Shown here: in pieces, positions 47,599 to 55,654 of the stretch
Layout: the number at the start of each line of letters is the position of its first letter
Position numbering within the stretch: the stretch's first letter is position 1
DNA from: Parvibaculum sp.
Lineage (GTDB): Bacteria > Pseudomonadota > Alphaproteobacteria > Parvibaculales > Parvibaculaceae
Length of the DNA stretch: 64,000 nt
Reading direction: 5' to 3'
Assembly: GCF_030694575.1 (NCBI RefSeq)
Contig: NZ_JAUYUS010000026.1
Location: forward strand, 1 to 64,000
Program-made: the position numbers and the translations under genes
Notes under the pieces: generated by a model
The model's database searches: none
Seen by the model: only the letters and a program-made list of their open reading frames with translations
What the model was told of the DNA's origin: nothing

Positions 47599-48648
47599 AT
47601 GAAGTCCGAAGCTATCGTCGAGTATGGCCAGCCGTTGCAGATGATCGACGGGGAAACGCCGCAGCCGCAAGGCACGGAAGTGCTGCTGAAGGTGACCCAT
47701 TGCGGCGTCTGCCACTCCGACGTGCATATTCACGACGGTTATTTCGACATGGGCGGCGGCAACAAGCTCGATGTTCGCGGCGGCCGGAAACTTCCGTTCA
47801 CGCTCGGCCACGAGATCGAGGGTGAAGTCGTTGCGACCGGCCCCGACGCCAAGGACGTAAAGATCGGCGCTCACCGGGTGGCCTATCCGTGGATCGGCTG
47901 CGGCGAATGCCCCACCTGCAACCGCGGCGACGAACACCTCTGCAACAAGCCGCGCAATCTCGGCATTCAGGTCGCGGGCGGCTACGCCACGCATGTGCTG
48001 GTGCCGCATCCGCGCTATCTGCTGGACTATGAGGGCGTCGCGGACGGCCTTGCCGCCACTTACATGTGCTCGGGCCTCACCGCCTACGGCGCCATGAAAA
48101 AGCTCGGCGATATCAGCCCCGAAGAGCGCGTGATGGTCGTCGGCCTCGGCGGCGTCGGCATGATGGGCCTGCAGTTTGCGAAGGCGATGTTTCCCGCCGC
48201 TCCTCTCGGCGCCGATGTCGACGACAACAAGCTGCAGTCGGCCAAGGGCGCGGGCGCGCATGAGGTCTACAATCCGAAAGACCCGGAAGCGATCAAGAAG
48301 GTGCTGGCCGACAGCAATGGCGGCGTACCTGCCGCCGTCGATTTCGTCGGTTCGGAAGCCTCGCTCAAATTCGCGACGAGCATCGTGCGCAAGGGCGGTC
48401 AGGTCGTCGTGGTCGGGCTCTTCGGCGGCGGCTTCTCGATGCCGATCCCGCTGTTTCCGATGCGCGCGATCTCGATCGGCGGCTCCTATGTCGGTTCGCT
48501 CGGCGAAACGCACGAGATGATGGAGCTTGTGAAGGCCGGCAAGATCGATCCCATTCCGGTCAGCGAGCGGCGCCTCGGCGAAGGCTCGAAGTCGCTGGAC
48601 GATCTGCGTGCGGGCTCCGTGATGGGCCGCGTCGTGCTGAAGCCCTAA
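47599..48648 (+). CDS. Zinc-dependent alcohol dehydrogenase
   Basis: A medium-chain zinc dehydrogenase of 349 residues, oxidising alcohols to aldehydes or ketones with NAD(P). The catalytic zinc site is THCGVCHSDVHIHDG, with a later His-Glu in LGHEIEG. The structural zinc lobe is CGECPTCNRGDEHLC. The Rossmann motif GLGGVGMMGLQFAK binds the cofactor. ATG 47599 has AGGAG 8 nt upstream and a terminator follows the gene, so it is probably a single-gene unit. Substrate range cannot be decided. It is the first gene of the interval separating rsmA from gmk. Confidence 0.92.
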   Translation: MKSEAIVEYGQPLQMIDGETPQPQGTEVLLKVTHCGVCHSDVHIHDGYFDMGGGNKLDVRGGRKLPFTLGHEIEGEVVATGPDAKDVKIGAHRVAYPWIGCGECPTCNRGDEHLCNKPRNLGIQVAGGYATHVLVPHPRYLLDYEGVADGLAATYMCSGLTAYGAMKKLGDISPEERVMVVGLGGVGMMGLQFAKAMFPAAPLGADVDDNKLQSAKGAGAHEVYNPKDPEAIKKVLADSNGGVPAAVDFVGSEASLKFATSIVRKGGQVVVVGLFGGGFSMPIPLFPMRAISIGGSYVGSLGETHEMMELVKAGKIDPIPVSERRLGEGSKSLDDLRAGSVMGRVVLKP

Positions 48649-48674
48649 TCCAGACAGAGCGACGGCGTCATAGA

Positions 48675-48706
48675 GGCCCGGTCCCGCAAGGGGCCGGGCC
48701 TTTTTT
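48675..48706 (+). terminator. Rho-independent terminator after the alcohol dehydrogenase
   Basis: GGCCCGG (48675-48681) pairs with CCGGGCC (48694-48700), followed by six T. It lies 26 bases past the stop codon. Confidence 0.88.
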
Positions 48707-48808
48707 CATATGCAGCCGGGGTCATGGAAATCGCCCCGCAATTGCAGGATCCGCGACGGAATATCTCCTTTGGCTTCGTAGAAGACATTGTCGCGGTCGC
48801 AGCAGCAG

Positions 48809-48844
48809 CGCGACGGAACAATCCGCTCAGGCGTACCCAGCCTT
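48809..48844. repeat. 36-bp imperfect direct repeat, left copy
   Basis: Matches 31 of 36 bases of the copy at 49730-49765; all five differences are transitions. It lies just left of the sulfotransferase-like gene. On the minus strand it resembles the end of the CmcI-type gene that the right copy overlaps, with the stop codon TAG changed to TGG. Confidence 0.65.
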
Positions 48845-48864
48845 ATCAGTGGACCTCCGCCGGA

Positions 48865-49701
48865 ATGATGAGACTACTTTCGAAGACAAGAAAATTCTTT
48901 CGCCGTCTTGGTTATCGGATTGCGCGCTGTCGTGAGGATTTGACGGCGCAGGGGAAGAAGCCACGCGTTGTGTTCATCCATACGCCGAAGACGGGGGGCA
49001 ACTCGATCAATACATATTTCAAGGAGTATGTTGGATCGAAGGGGAGCGGGCGCATCGTGCGCTACGACGATTTCACTTCGCACGCAGTCGACAAATTCGC
49101 GGCATGCGCCCAATCGGCAAAATTCGTCACCGGCCATATGCCGTGGACCGCCTTTGAGCGATGCAGGGACGGCAATACTTTCGCCTTCACTATTCTTCGC
49201 GATCCCTACGATCGACTGCGGTCATTGTATTATTTCATCGTCAATCTTCCCGACAAGTATGAGCGGGCGGAGGAGATCAACGACATTCAGAAAATGTCGA
49301 TCCGGGAATTTCTGTCGTCGCCGGAGAGGCGGGTCAGATTCTATACGGACAATTATATCGCCCGGCAGTTTGCAGGTTCGCTCGATGTCCTTGCCGAGAC
49401 CCCGGCAGAAAGGGCTCGTCTGGCGGAGAGCGCAATCCAGAACCTGTCGTCGCTCGACCTGGTCGGATTCAACGATAACCTGGACGGTGCATTCACCGAA
49501 ATCGCTCGAACGGCCGGCCTTCCTGCGCCCTGCGCCGGACGCAAACTGAACGTGACTGCGAACCTGGCGGCCTCCGAGGAAAAAAGAGCGGAGGCATCGC
49601 TCCCCCTGAACGAAGAGATGCGCGCCCTCGCAAAGCCCCTCGTGGAGGCGGACATGATGGTTTACGAGTACTTCCTGAAAACGCGCAAGATCACCGAGTG
49701 A
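48865..49701 (+). CDS. Sulfotransferase-family protein
   Basis: A 278-residue putative PAPS-dependent sulfotransferase. The 5-prime phosphosulfate-binding loop is VVFIHTPKTGGNSINTYF (residues about 34-51). The 3-prime phosphate motif is FTILRDPYDRLRSLYYFIV. Downstream helices are variable. The frame is open from ATG 48724, but the first 47 residues of that longer product lie in a repeat and look non-coding, so I start at ATG 48865 (MMRLLSKTRKFFRRLGY). No good ribosome site exists for either start. The gene sits in the sugar cluster, suggesting sulfation of a glycan, but the acceptor is unknown. Confidence 0.72.
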   Translation: MMRLLSKTRKFFRRLGYRIARCREDLTAQGKKPRVVFIHTPKTGGNSINTYFKEYVGSKGSGRIVRYDDFTSHAVDKFAACAQSAKFVTGHMPWTAFERCRDGNTFAFTILRDPYDRLRSLYYFIVNLPDKYERAEEINDIQKMSIREFLSSPERRVRFYTDNYIARQFAGSLDVLAETPAERARLAESAIQNLSSLDLVGFNDNLDGAFTEIARTAGLPAPCAGRKLNVTANLAASEEKRAEASLPLNEEMRALAKPLVEADMMVYEYFLKTRKITE

Positions 49702-49729
49702 GCGATCCGCCGCGTTTGCGCTTTCGCAA

Positions 49730-49765
49730 CGCGGCGGAATAGTCCGCTCGGGCGTACCTAGCCTT
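49730..49765. repeat. 36-bp imperfect direct repeat, right copy
   Basis: Partner of 48809-48844, about 920 bases away. It spans the stop codon and downstream flank of the CmcI-type gene (stop at 49758-49760). The two copies bracket the sulfotransferase-like gene. Confidence 0.65.
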
Positions 49766-50522
49766 TGGACGCCACCCGGCGGAGCCAGGCGTCGGGCCAA
49801 TGCGTCACATTTTCGGAAAGCGTCGACTCGTTGAACGGCCATGCGGGCTGCTCGATGACGAAATCCGGATTTGCCGCCGCGAAGTCGCGCGCCGCCTTCG
49901 CGGGATTGTCATCGCCCCAATTCGGCTTGCCGCGCGGAACGTCGACCAGGTCCTGCATCACACCGTCCGTGGCGACGATCCACGAGCCTTCGGAGACAAG
50001 CGGCGCGTAGGCGTTCAATTCGTCCATGACGTGACGATAGGAATGGTCGGAATCGAGCATGACGAGCACCTTGTCGCCCGGCTTGATGGCGGCCCGCACC
50101 TGCTCCACGACTTCCGGCGCCGTCGAGGATGCTTCGATAAGCGTTATGAGATCGAAGAGCGGGTGGCTCTCGATCCGCTTCCGGTTGTGCGGCCTGATCT
50201 CGATGTCGATGGCGATGACGCGGCCCTTGCCGATGAGGCGGCAGAGGCTCGCGGAAAAGATCGCCGAGCCGCCATGCGCCACGCCCGTCTCGATGATCAC
50301 GTCGGGCTTGAGAGCGAATACAGCTTCCTGATACCGGATCATATCCTCCGGGAGCTGAATGACGGGTACGCCGAGCCAGGAAAAACAATAGGGATATTTC
50401 TGGTTCCAGCCGGTATTGACCCAAAGGTCCGAGACGATACGAAAGGCTTCGTCGCTGTAGAGATCCAGCGTCTTGCCATCGGCGTCCAGCGTTCGCGACT
50501 TCGTGTCAATGCTGACTTTCAT
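49758..50522 (-). CDS. CmcI-family (cephalosporin hydroxylase-like) SAM-dependent protein
   Basis: A 254-residue Rossmann-fold protein of the CmcI family, which includes SAM-dependent methyltransferases common in polysaccharide clusters. Visible are RYQEAVFALKPDVIIETGVA, HGGSAIFSASL, VIAIDIEIRPHNRK, VLVMLDSDHSYRHVMDEL and the metal-region WIVATDGVMQDL. The ATG at 50522 has GAGGAA upstream. It may O-methylate a sugar here; the cephalosporin name is only a database legacy. Its 3-prime end carries the right copy of the 36-bp repeat. Confidence 0.82.
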   Translation of the reverse strand: MKVSIDTKSRTLDADGKTLDLYSDEAFRIVSDLWVNTGWNQKYPYCFSWLGVPVIQLPEDMIRYQEAVFALKPDVIIETGVAHGGSAIFSASLCRLIGKGRVIAIDIEIRPHNRKRIESHPLFDLITLIEASSTAPEVVEQVRAAIKPGDKVLVMLDSDHSYRHVMDELNAYAPLVSEGSWIVATDGVMQDLVDVPRGKPNWGDDNPAKAARDFAAANPDFVIEQPAWPFNESTLSENVTHWPDAWLRRVASKG

Positions 50523-50576
50523 TCGGTTCCTCGTAACCCACAAGAACAAGCCGCCAGGGCTTTGTCCGATCCTACT

Positions 50577-51479
50577 TTACGCAGCAGCCTTATGCCAAAA
50601 AGACAAGACGTCCCGCAATCCGCTTTCCAGCGGGCGGCTGCCGCCATACCCCACTTCATGCCGTAAACGGTCCGTCGCGGCAACAATACGGGGCGGTTCG
50701 CCCGGCCGGTCGGGCAAGGCGCCGAGCCGGACGAGGTCCGGCCGGCCGGCCAGTTTCCCCATCATGGATGCCGCATCCGCGACGCTTACGCCTTCGCCGG
50801 TGCCGATGTTGACCGCGCCTTCGACAGTCGACACTGCCAGGGCGGCGATCGCGGCGCCGGCATCCCGAACGTCCATGAAGTCGCGCACGGCGGCGCCTCT
50901 TGAACAGAGCGCCGGTTCACCGGCGGAGAGCGCACGCGCGACGGAGGGCATGAGCCGGCCGGGCGCTTCATGCGGACCGTAGAGAAAGAAGAGCCGCGCC
51001 CAGGAGAATTGAATTTCCGTCTGGCTGAAGAATGCCTCGAGCATGCGGCGGCTGCCATCCTTGGCGGTGTCGTAGAGCGTATGTCCGAGGAGGGGGGTCG
51101 AGCGCTCGTCGCAGTTGCCGCTTTCCGGCCAGTCATATTCGTAGCAGGTGCCCGTGCCGACGAAGCGCGTCACCCCTGCCCCGGCCGACGCCTGCGCGAG
51201 CCGCAGCGTTGCGCCGGCCCAATCGAGATTGGCGGCATCGGTCCAGAATTTTCCGTGTTCCACGCACCAGGCGAGATGAACGATACAATCGGGCCGAACC
51301 GAGCTCACGAGAGACGGGGCCGCCGCGGGATCGAGAAGATCGGCTTCATGCCATGTGCAGGCCGCCTCGACCGGCGGACGGCGGCGCGACACCGCATGGA
51401 GATCCACATTCATGGAAGCGAGCGAAGCAAGCACATGGCGGCCTACGAAGCCGGACGCACCGGTCAGAAGTATCCGCAT
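50577..51479 (-). CDS. NAD(P)-dependent epimerase/dehydratase (nucleotide-sugar SDR)
   Basis: An extended short-chain dehydrogenase of 300 residues. The NAD-binding GASGFVG is at residues 7-13 (MRILLTGASGFVGRHVL). VRPDCIVHLAW supplies the second cofactor segment. The catalytic triad is suggested by TGTCYEY and the YDTAK motif. RLFFLYGPHEAPGRLMPSVA and RDFMDVRDAGAAIAAL are typical of nucleotide-sugar enzymes. A 4-keto reductase or epimerase for the CDP-sugar is a reasonable guess. I start at ATG 51479; ATG 51506 is also possible. It is divergent from the glycosyltransferase. Confidence 0.82.
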   Translation of the reverse strand: MRILLTGASGFVGRHVLASLASMNVDLHAVSRRRPPVEAACTWHEADLLDPAAAPSLVSSVRPDCIVHLAWCVEHGKFWTDAANLDWAGATLRLAQASAGAGVTRFVGTGTCYEYDWPESGNCDERSTPLLGHTLYDTAKDGSRRMLEAFFSQTEIQFSWARLFFLYGPHEAPGRLMPSVARALSAGEPALCSRGAAVRDFMDVRDAGAAIAALAVSTVEGAVNIGTGEGVSVADAASMMGKLAGRPDLVRLGALPDRPGEPPRIVAATDRLRHEVGYGGSRPLESGLRDVLSFWHKAAA

Positions 51480-51533
51480 CCTGTCGCCCGTTGCCCTGCC
51501 AATCATCTTGCAATATCTGTTCTTTTAGCAGAA

Positions 51534-51562
51534 TTGCCGCTGCCTCCACAGTCGAATATTAT
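51534..51562 (+). promoter_or_regulatory. Candidate promoter of the glycosyltransferase gene
   Basis: TTGCCG at 51534-51539, a 17-base spacer, and TATTAT at 51557-51562. The pair lies about 50 bases upstream of the ATG at 51612 in the divergent region shared with the epimerase gene. Confidence 0.45.
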
Positions 51563-51611
51563 CCAAAAGCTCAGACTTTCGGGGCCGATCAAAGCAAGGC
51601 GCTAGCCGATA

Positions 51612-52781
51612 ATGAAGAACAGTTCAGGCGGTCCCAAGATGACCGTCATCATTCCGACGCGCGAGCGGGCCGATGTCTTTGCCGGTGCCCTGCGGACGGT
51701 AACCAGCCAGGACTACGAAAATCTTGAAATTCTGGTGAGCGACAATTTCAGCGGCGACGCGACGGAAGAGATTGCCCGCAGTACCGGCGACCCGCGCGTC
51801 AAATACCTGAACACCGGCAAGCGACTGAGCATGGCGCATAACTGGGAGTTCGCGCTCGGCCATGCGACCGGCGAGTGGGTGGCGATCATCGGCGACGATG
51901 ACGGGTTGATGCCCGGTGCATTAACCAAGGTCGCGGCGCTTATCCACGAGACCGGGGCGCTGGCCGTTCAGTCCGCGATATGCCGGTATCGCTGGCCCGG
52001 CAACAAGAGCCGGAGCTATGGACGCATTCGCGTTCCCCTGAGCCATGGTCACGAAATCCGCGACAGCAAAGTGTGGATGACGAAGGTGCTGGAGGGGCGC
52101 GCCGCCTATGCCGAGTTGCCGATGCTCTATACGGGAGGGTTCGTCAGCATGACGGTGCTGGAGGAACTGAAGCGCAGGACGGGCGCCTTCTACAAATCCC
52201 GGATACCCGATGTCTATACGGGCTTCGCGGTCGCGAGCCTCATTCCGAGTTACGCCTATTCCCGCACACCGCTCGCGGTGGCCGGCATATCCAGGCACAG
52301 CATCGGCGTCGATCAGTTTTCCAAAAGCAAGAAGTCGAAGGAGTCCCCGTCGCAGAAATTCCTTCAGGAAGACAACATCCCGTTTCACAAGGACATGCCG
52401 CTGACGGAGAGCGGCGACGTGCCGCCGTCGCTGCAGGCCGTGGTGTTCGAGTCCTACCTGCAGACGATCTGCCTGCGGGACGGCGCCCCGATCGAACCGT
52501 TCGACCATCAACTCGAGATCATACTGGCGAGTTCTCCGCCCGACGACGACCAGCTGGCGGCATGGGCGAAGACATTCGCGCGGATGCACGGGCTCGACTA
52601 CGAACGGATACGCGCTCGCGCACGCATCACGCGGTTTCGGCTGAAGCTCGAATCCATACCGATCAATTTCGCGCGGCGGATCGGCCGCCGCAATATCGGC
52701 TCGCCGCGGCAGCCGATAGCAAATGTCTACGATGCAAGCCTTGCCGCGGCGGCGGTTCTAGAGCGGGCGCGGCGCGGATGA
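51612..52781 (+). CDS. Family 2 glycosyltransferase
   Basis: A 389-residue GT-A fold glycosyltransferase. The N-terminal MTVIIPTRERADVFAGALRT, LVSDNFSGDATEEIA and WVAIIGDDDGLMPGAL (the DDD metal-binding motif near 98-100) are characteristic of family 2. There is no membrane segment, so it acts on the cytoplasmic face. Donor and acceptor are not predictable, but its neighbours suggest it transfers the modified deoxy sugar. It is the only plus-strand gene of the sugar set. Its 3-prime 24 bases overlap the convergent methyltransferase gene. Confidence 0.88.
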   Translation: MKNSSGGPKMTVIIPTRERADVFAGALRTVTSQDYENLEILVSDNFSGDATEEIARSTGDPRVKYLNTGKRLSMAHNWEFALGHATGEWVAIIGDDDGLMPGALTKVAALIHETGALAVQSAICRYRWPGNKSRSYGRIRVPLSHGHEIRDSKVWMTKVLEGRAAYAELPMLYTGGFVSMTVLEELKRRTGAFYKSRIPDVYTGFAVASLIPSYAYSRTPLAVAGISRHSIGVDQFSKSKKSKESPSQKFLQEDNIPFHKDMPLTESGDVPPSLQAVVFESYLQTICLRDGAPIEPFDHQLEIILASSPPDDDQLAAWAKTFARMHGLDYERIRARARITRFRLKLESIPINFARRIGRRNIGSPRQPIANVYDASLAAAAVLERARRG

Positions 52782-54008
52782 GGGCGTGACTTTCAGTTCG
52801 GGTATTGCGGTCACGAATTGCGCGCCCCACTCCCGGACATAGGCGAGCTGCTCCATGACCTCGGCGCGGATGTTCCAGGGCAGAATGACGATGAGATCGG
52901 GGCGGTCCGCCTTCAGATGCTCTTCGGCCACGATCGGTATACGGCTGCCGGGCATGAACTTGCCCTGCTTCGCCGCCGCGCGGTCGACAACGTAGGGCAC
53001 GAGATCGGGGCGGACGCCCGCGAAGTTGAACAGCGTGTTGCCCTTGGCGGCGGCACCATAAGCGCCGACCTTCAGCCCACGGCTCTTTGCGTCAATCAGG
53101 AAAGTCAGAAGATCGTCCTTCACCTTTTCGGCCCGCTTCTGGAAACCGCCATAGAAAGCTTCCGTTTCCATGCCGGCTTCGACTTCCCGCGCCAGCAGCG
53201 CCGTCAGCCGATCCGTCACGTCGCGCGCACCGCTGCCGGCGCGCTGGGCATAGACGCGCAGGCTGCCGCCATGCGTCGGCAGTTCCTCCACGTCGAAACA
53301 TTGCAGACCGTTGGCGGCAAAGATGCGGTTCACGGCGACGAGCGAGAGATACGAGTAGTGCTCGTGGTAAATCGTGTCGAACTGGTTTTCCTGCACCAGT
53401 TTCAGGAGGTGCGGAAATTCGAATGTCGATACGCCAGCCGGCTTCAGAAGCGCCGCGAAACCGGACACGAAATCGTTGATGTCCGGCACATGCGCCAGGA
53501 CGTTGTTGGCCGCCGTGAGATCGGCCTGCCGGCCTGCCGCGGCCAGTTCCCTTGCGAGCTGCACGCCGAAAAATCTCTCGTCGATTTCGATGCCTTTGGC
53601 GCGCGCGGCGGCGGCGGTGCTCGCCGTCGGCTCGATGCCGTAACAGGGGATATTTCGCTCCTTCACATACTGGAGCAGATAGCCGTCATTGGCGGCGACT
53701 TCGACGACCATGCTGTTCGTGCCGAGAGCGAAGCGCTCCACCATCGCCGCAACATATACTTTCGAATGGGCGAGCCAGCTTGTAGAGGTCGAGCTGAAAT
53801 AGGCGTAGTCGGACGCGAACAACTCTTCGCGGCCCGCGTGATCCTCAGTCTGCACGAGCCAGCAGGATGTGCAGACGAGAACGCGCAGCGGATACCACGT
53901 CTCCGGACCGTTGACGGTCGCGGAGGTCAGATAGGCATTCGACGGCGGCGCCGAACCGAGATCGATCAGGGGCAATGTGAGCGGCGCTCCGCAATGACGA
54001 CACTTCAC
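52758..54008 (-). CDS. C-methyltransferase of deoxysugar biosynthesis (TylCIII/NovU-like)
   Basis: A 416-residue SAM-dependent methyltransferase of the three-domain sugar C-methyltransferase type. An N-terminal zinc-binding domain has CRHCG at 3-7 and CTSC near 46-49. The SAM domain follows with VVEVAANDGYLLQYVKERNI and NNVLAHVPDIND. The C-terminal domain has VGAYGAAAKGNTLFNFAGV and LPWNIRAEVMEQL. Characterised relatives methylate C-3 of 4-keto-6-deoxy sugars, giving branched sugars. It starts within the stop of the preceding epimerase gene (ATGA overlap) and converges on the glycosyltransferase. Confidence 0.87.
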   Translation of the reverse strand: MKCRHCGAPLTLPLIDLGSAPPSNAYLTSATVNGPETWYPLRVLVCTSCWLVQTEDHAGREELFASDYAYFSSTSTSWLAHSKVYVAAMVERFALGTNSMVVEVAANDGYLLQYVKERNIPCYGIEPTASTAAAARAKGIEIDERFFGVQLARELAAAGRQADLTAANNVLAHVPDINDFVSGFAALLKPAGVSTFEFPHLLKLVQENQFDTIYHEHYSYLSLVAVNRIFAANGLQCFDVEELPTHGGSLRVYAQRAGSGARDVTDRLTALLAREVEAGMETEAFYGGFQKRAEKVKDDLLTFLIDAKSRGLKVGAYGAAAKGNTLFNFAGVRPDLVPYVVDRAAAKQGKFMPGSRIPIVAEEHLKADRPDLIVILPWNIRAEVMEQLAYVREWGAQFVTAIPELKVTPSSAPRPL

Positions 54009-54568
54009 CTTTTTTCTCTTTCCTCGCGTTCGGCCAGAAGGGGGAAATTACGGTCGCGCTCCGAACGCTCCGTTATATCCAGCGGCCAGGCAATGGCAAT
54101 CGTGGGATCGTCGGCCCTGATCCCGTCTTCCGCTTCCGGTACGTAAGAAGCTGAATGGACATACAGCATCTCGACATTGTCCGTCAGCGTCTGGAAGCCG
54201 TGGGCGAATCCCGGCGGGATGAGAAGGCTCGCGGCGTTGCCGTCCGACAGAATTTCTCCATGCCAGCGGCGAAAGGTGGGGGAGTTTTCACGAAGGTCCA
54301 CCGCGACATCCAGCACCTCGCCCCGGAGGCAGGTGACGAGCTTCGCTTCCTCGTGGGGCGGATGCTGGAAATGCATGCCGCGCACCGACCCTTTTCTGGC
54401 CGTCAGCGTGCGGTTCATCTGCGTGACAGGCCACGACCATCCGGCATCTTTCAGCTCCTCCGCGCAGAACAGGCGCTCAAGCCAACCGCGTTCGTCGCCC
54501 ATTCGCCGGCGTCGCAGCAGCATCAGGCCTTCAAGCGGGGTCCGGATGATTTCGAAGCGTCCTGTCAT
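54005..54568 (-). CDS. dTDP-4-dehydrorhamnose 3,5-epimerase family protein (RfbC-like)
   Basis: A 187-residue cupin-fold sugar epimerase. RGWLERLFCAEELKDAGW, QMNRTLTARKGSVRGMHFQH (with the catalytic histidine of the RGMHFQ motif), KLVTCLRGEVLDVAVDLREN, IPPGFAHGFQTL and YVHSASYVPEAEDGIRADDP are conserved in the family. In this cluster the substrate is likely a CDP-4-keto-6-deoxyhexose rather than the dTDP sugar of rhamnose synthesis. It overlaps the end of the dehydratase gene, consistent with coupled translation. Confidence 0.88.
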   Translation of the reverse strand: MTGRFEIIRTPLEGLMLLRRRRMGDERGWLERLFCAEELKDAGWSWPVTQMNRTLTARKGSVRGMHFQHPPHEEAKLVTCLRGEVLDVAVDLRENSPTFRRWHGEILSDGNAASLLIPPGFAHGFQTLTDNVEMLYVHSASYVPEAEDGIRADDPTIAIAWPLDITERSERDRNFPLLAEREEREKR

Positions 54569-55653
54569 GAGCTGGCGGCTCGCGCATGGAGCTTCTGGTA
54601 AGCGGCGATCTGGCCCAGCGTCACGTCGCGCATATCGGCGCCCGTGTTGAGCGCACGGTACCAATCCGCCAGCCACTGGACGCAGGGCGCGCCCGCGAGC
54701 TGGTCCTGCCAGCCGAGAAGAGCGCGTGCGCGGCGGCTGTCGATTTCAAGCGTGGTCATTTCGCGGGGACCGGGTTCATTGGCCGGCTTCCACGGCGCGC
54801 CCGTGCCGAGCGCGGCCTGGACCGCTTCCGCGAGTTCCGCGACCGTGAGCAACGGCGCGTCGTGCGGCGGCCCGAAATTCAGTGCCGCGGGGGGCTCCGG
54901 CAGATCGGTGAGGCCACGTACAAACGTGAAATAGCCGCAGAGGCAATCCAGCACATGCTGCCACGGACGGGCCGCGCCCGGATTGCGCAGGAGCAGCGAT
55001 TCCCTGGCCCGCAGCGCGCGCCAGATGTCCGGCACCAGACGATCTTCGGAGAAATCTCCGCCGCCGATCACATTGCCGCCGCGCGCCGTCGCAACCCGGA
55101 CGCCGCGCTCATCCAGGAAGGAGCGCGCGTAGGATGCGGTGACGATTTCGGCCGCCGCCTTCGACGCCGCATAGGGGTCGTGGCCGCCGAGCGGATCGTC
55201 CTCGCGGAAGGAGATGCCCTGCTCCGCATTCTCGTAAACCTTGTCGGTGGTGACGACGAGGACCGATTGAAGACCGTCGACACCCCGGAGCGCTTCCAGA
55301 AGATTGACGGTGCCCATCACGTTCACTGCGAAAGTTCCGACGGGATCGGCGTAGGAGCGGCGGACAAGGGGCTGCGCCGCCATGTGAATCACAATTTCGG
55401 GATTCGCATCCGTGACGGTACGGCGGACGGCATCCGCATCCCTCAGATCGCCGATCCGCGACTGAATTTCGTTTCCGGCCCGTGCCAGATCAAAGAGGTT
55501 CGGCTCGGTGTCCGGTGCGAGCGCAAATCCCGTTACTTCCGCGCCGAGACGGGAAAGCCAGAGCGCCGCCCACGAACCCTTGAAGCCGGTATGCCCGGTC
55601 AGGAGGACGCGCTTGCCGCTCCAGAAGCTTTCGTCGAGACCGTCGATGCGCAA
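54565..55653 (-). CDS. rfbG: CDP-glucose 4,6-dehydratase
   Basis: Converts CDP-D-glucose to CDP-4-keto-6-deoxyglucose, the branch point of CDP-deoxy sugars. The 362 residues include VLLTGHTGFKGSWAALWLSR, HMAAQPLVRRSYADPVGTFA, TTDKVYENAEQG, DPYAASKAAAEIV (YxxxK) and TARGGNVIGGGDFSEDRLVP. I start at a TTG at 55653 because GGAGG lies 7 nt upstream and the rfbF stop is at 55655. An ATG at 55683 would sit inside rfbF without a ribosome site. It is coupled to rfbF and to the epimerase gene. Confidence 0.92.
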   Translation of the reverse strand: MRIDGLDESFWSGKRVLLTGHTGFKGSWAALWLSRLGAEVTGFALAPDTEPNLFDLARAGNEIQSRIGDLRDADAVRRTVTDANPEIVIHMAAQPLVRRSYADPVGTFAVNVMGTVNLLEALRGVDGLQSVLVVTTDKVYENAEQGISFREDDPLGGHDPYAASKAAAEIVTASYARSFLDERGVRVATARGGNVIGGGDFSEDRLVPDIWRALRARESLLLRNPGAARPWQHVLDCLCGYFTFVRGLTDLPEPPAALNFGPPHDAPLLTVAELAEAVQAALGTGAPWKPANEPGPREMTTLEIDSRRARALLGWQDQLAGAPCVQWLADWYRALNTGADMRDVTLGQIAAYQKLHARAASS

Positions 55654-55654
55654 G

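Noticed and set aside
48724-48864. N-terminal extension of the sulfotransferase beginning at ATG 48724.
   Set aside because: This part covers the left direct-repeat copy and gives an unlikely Ala/Arg-rich leader; family similarity begins after ATG 48865.
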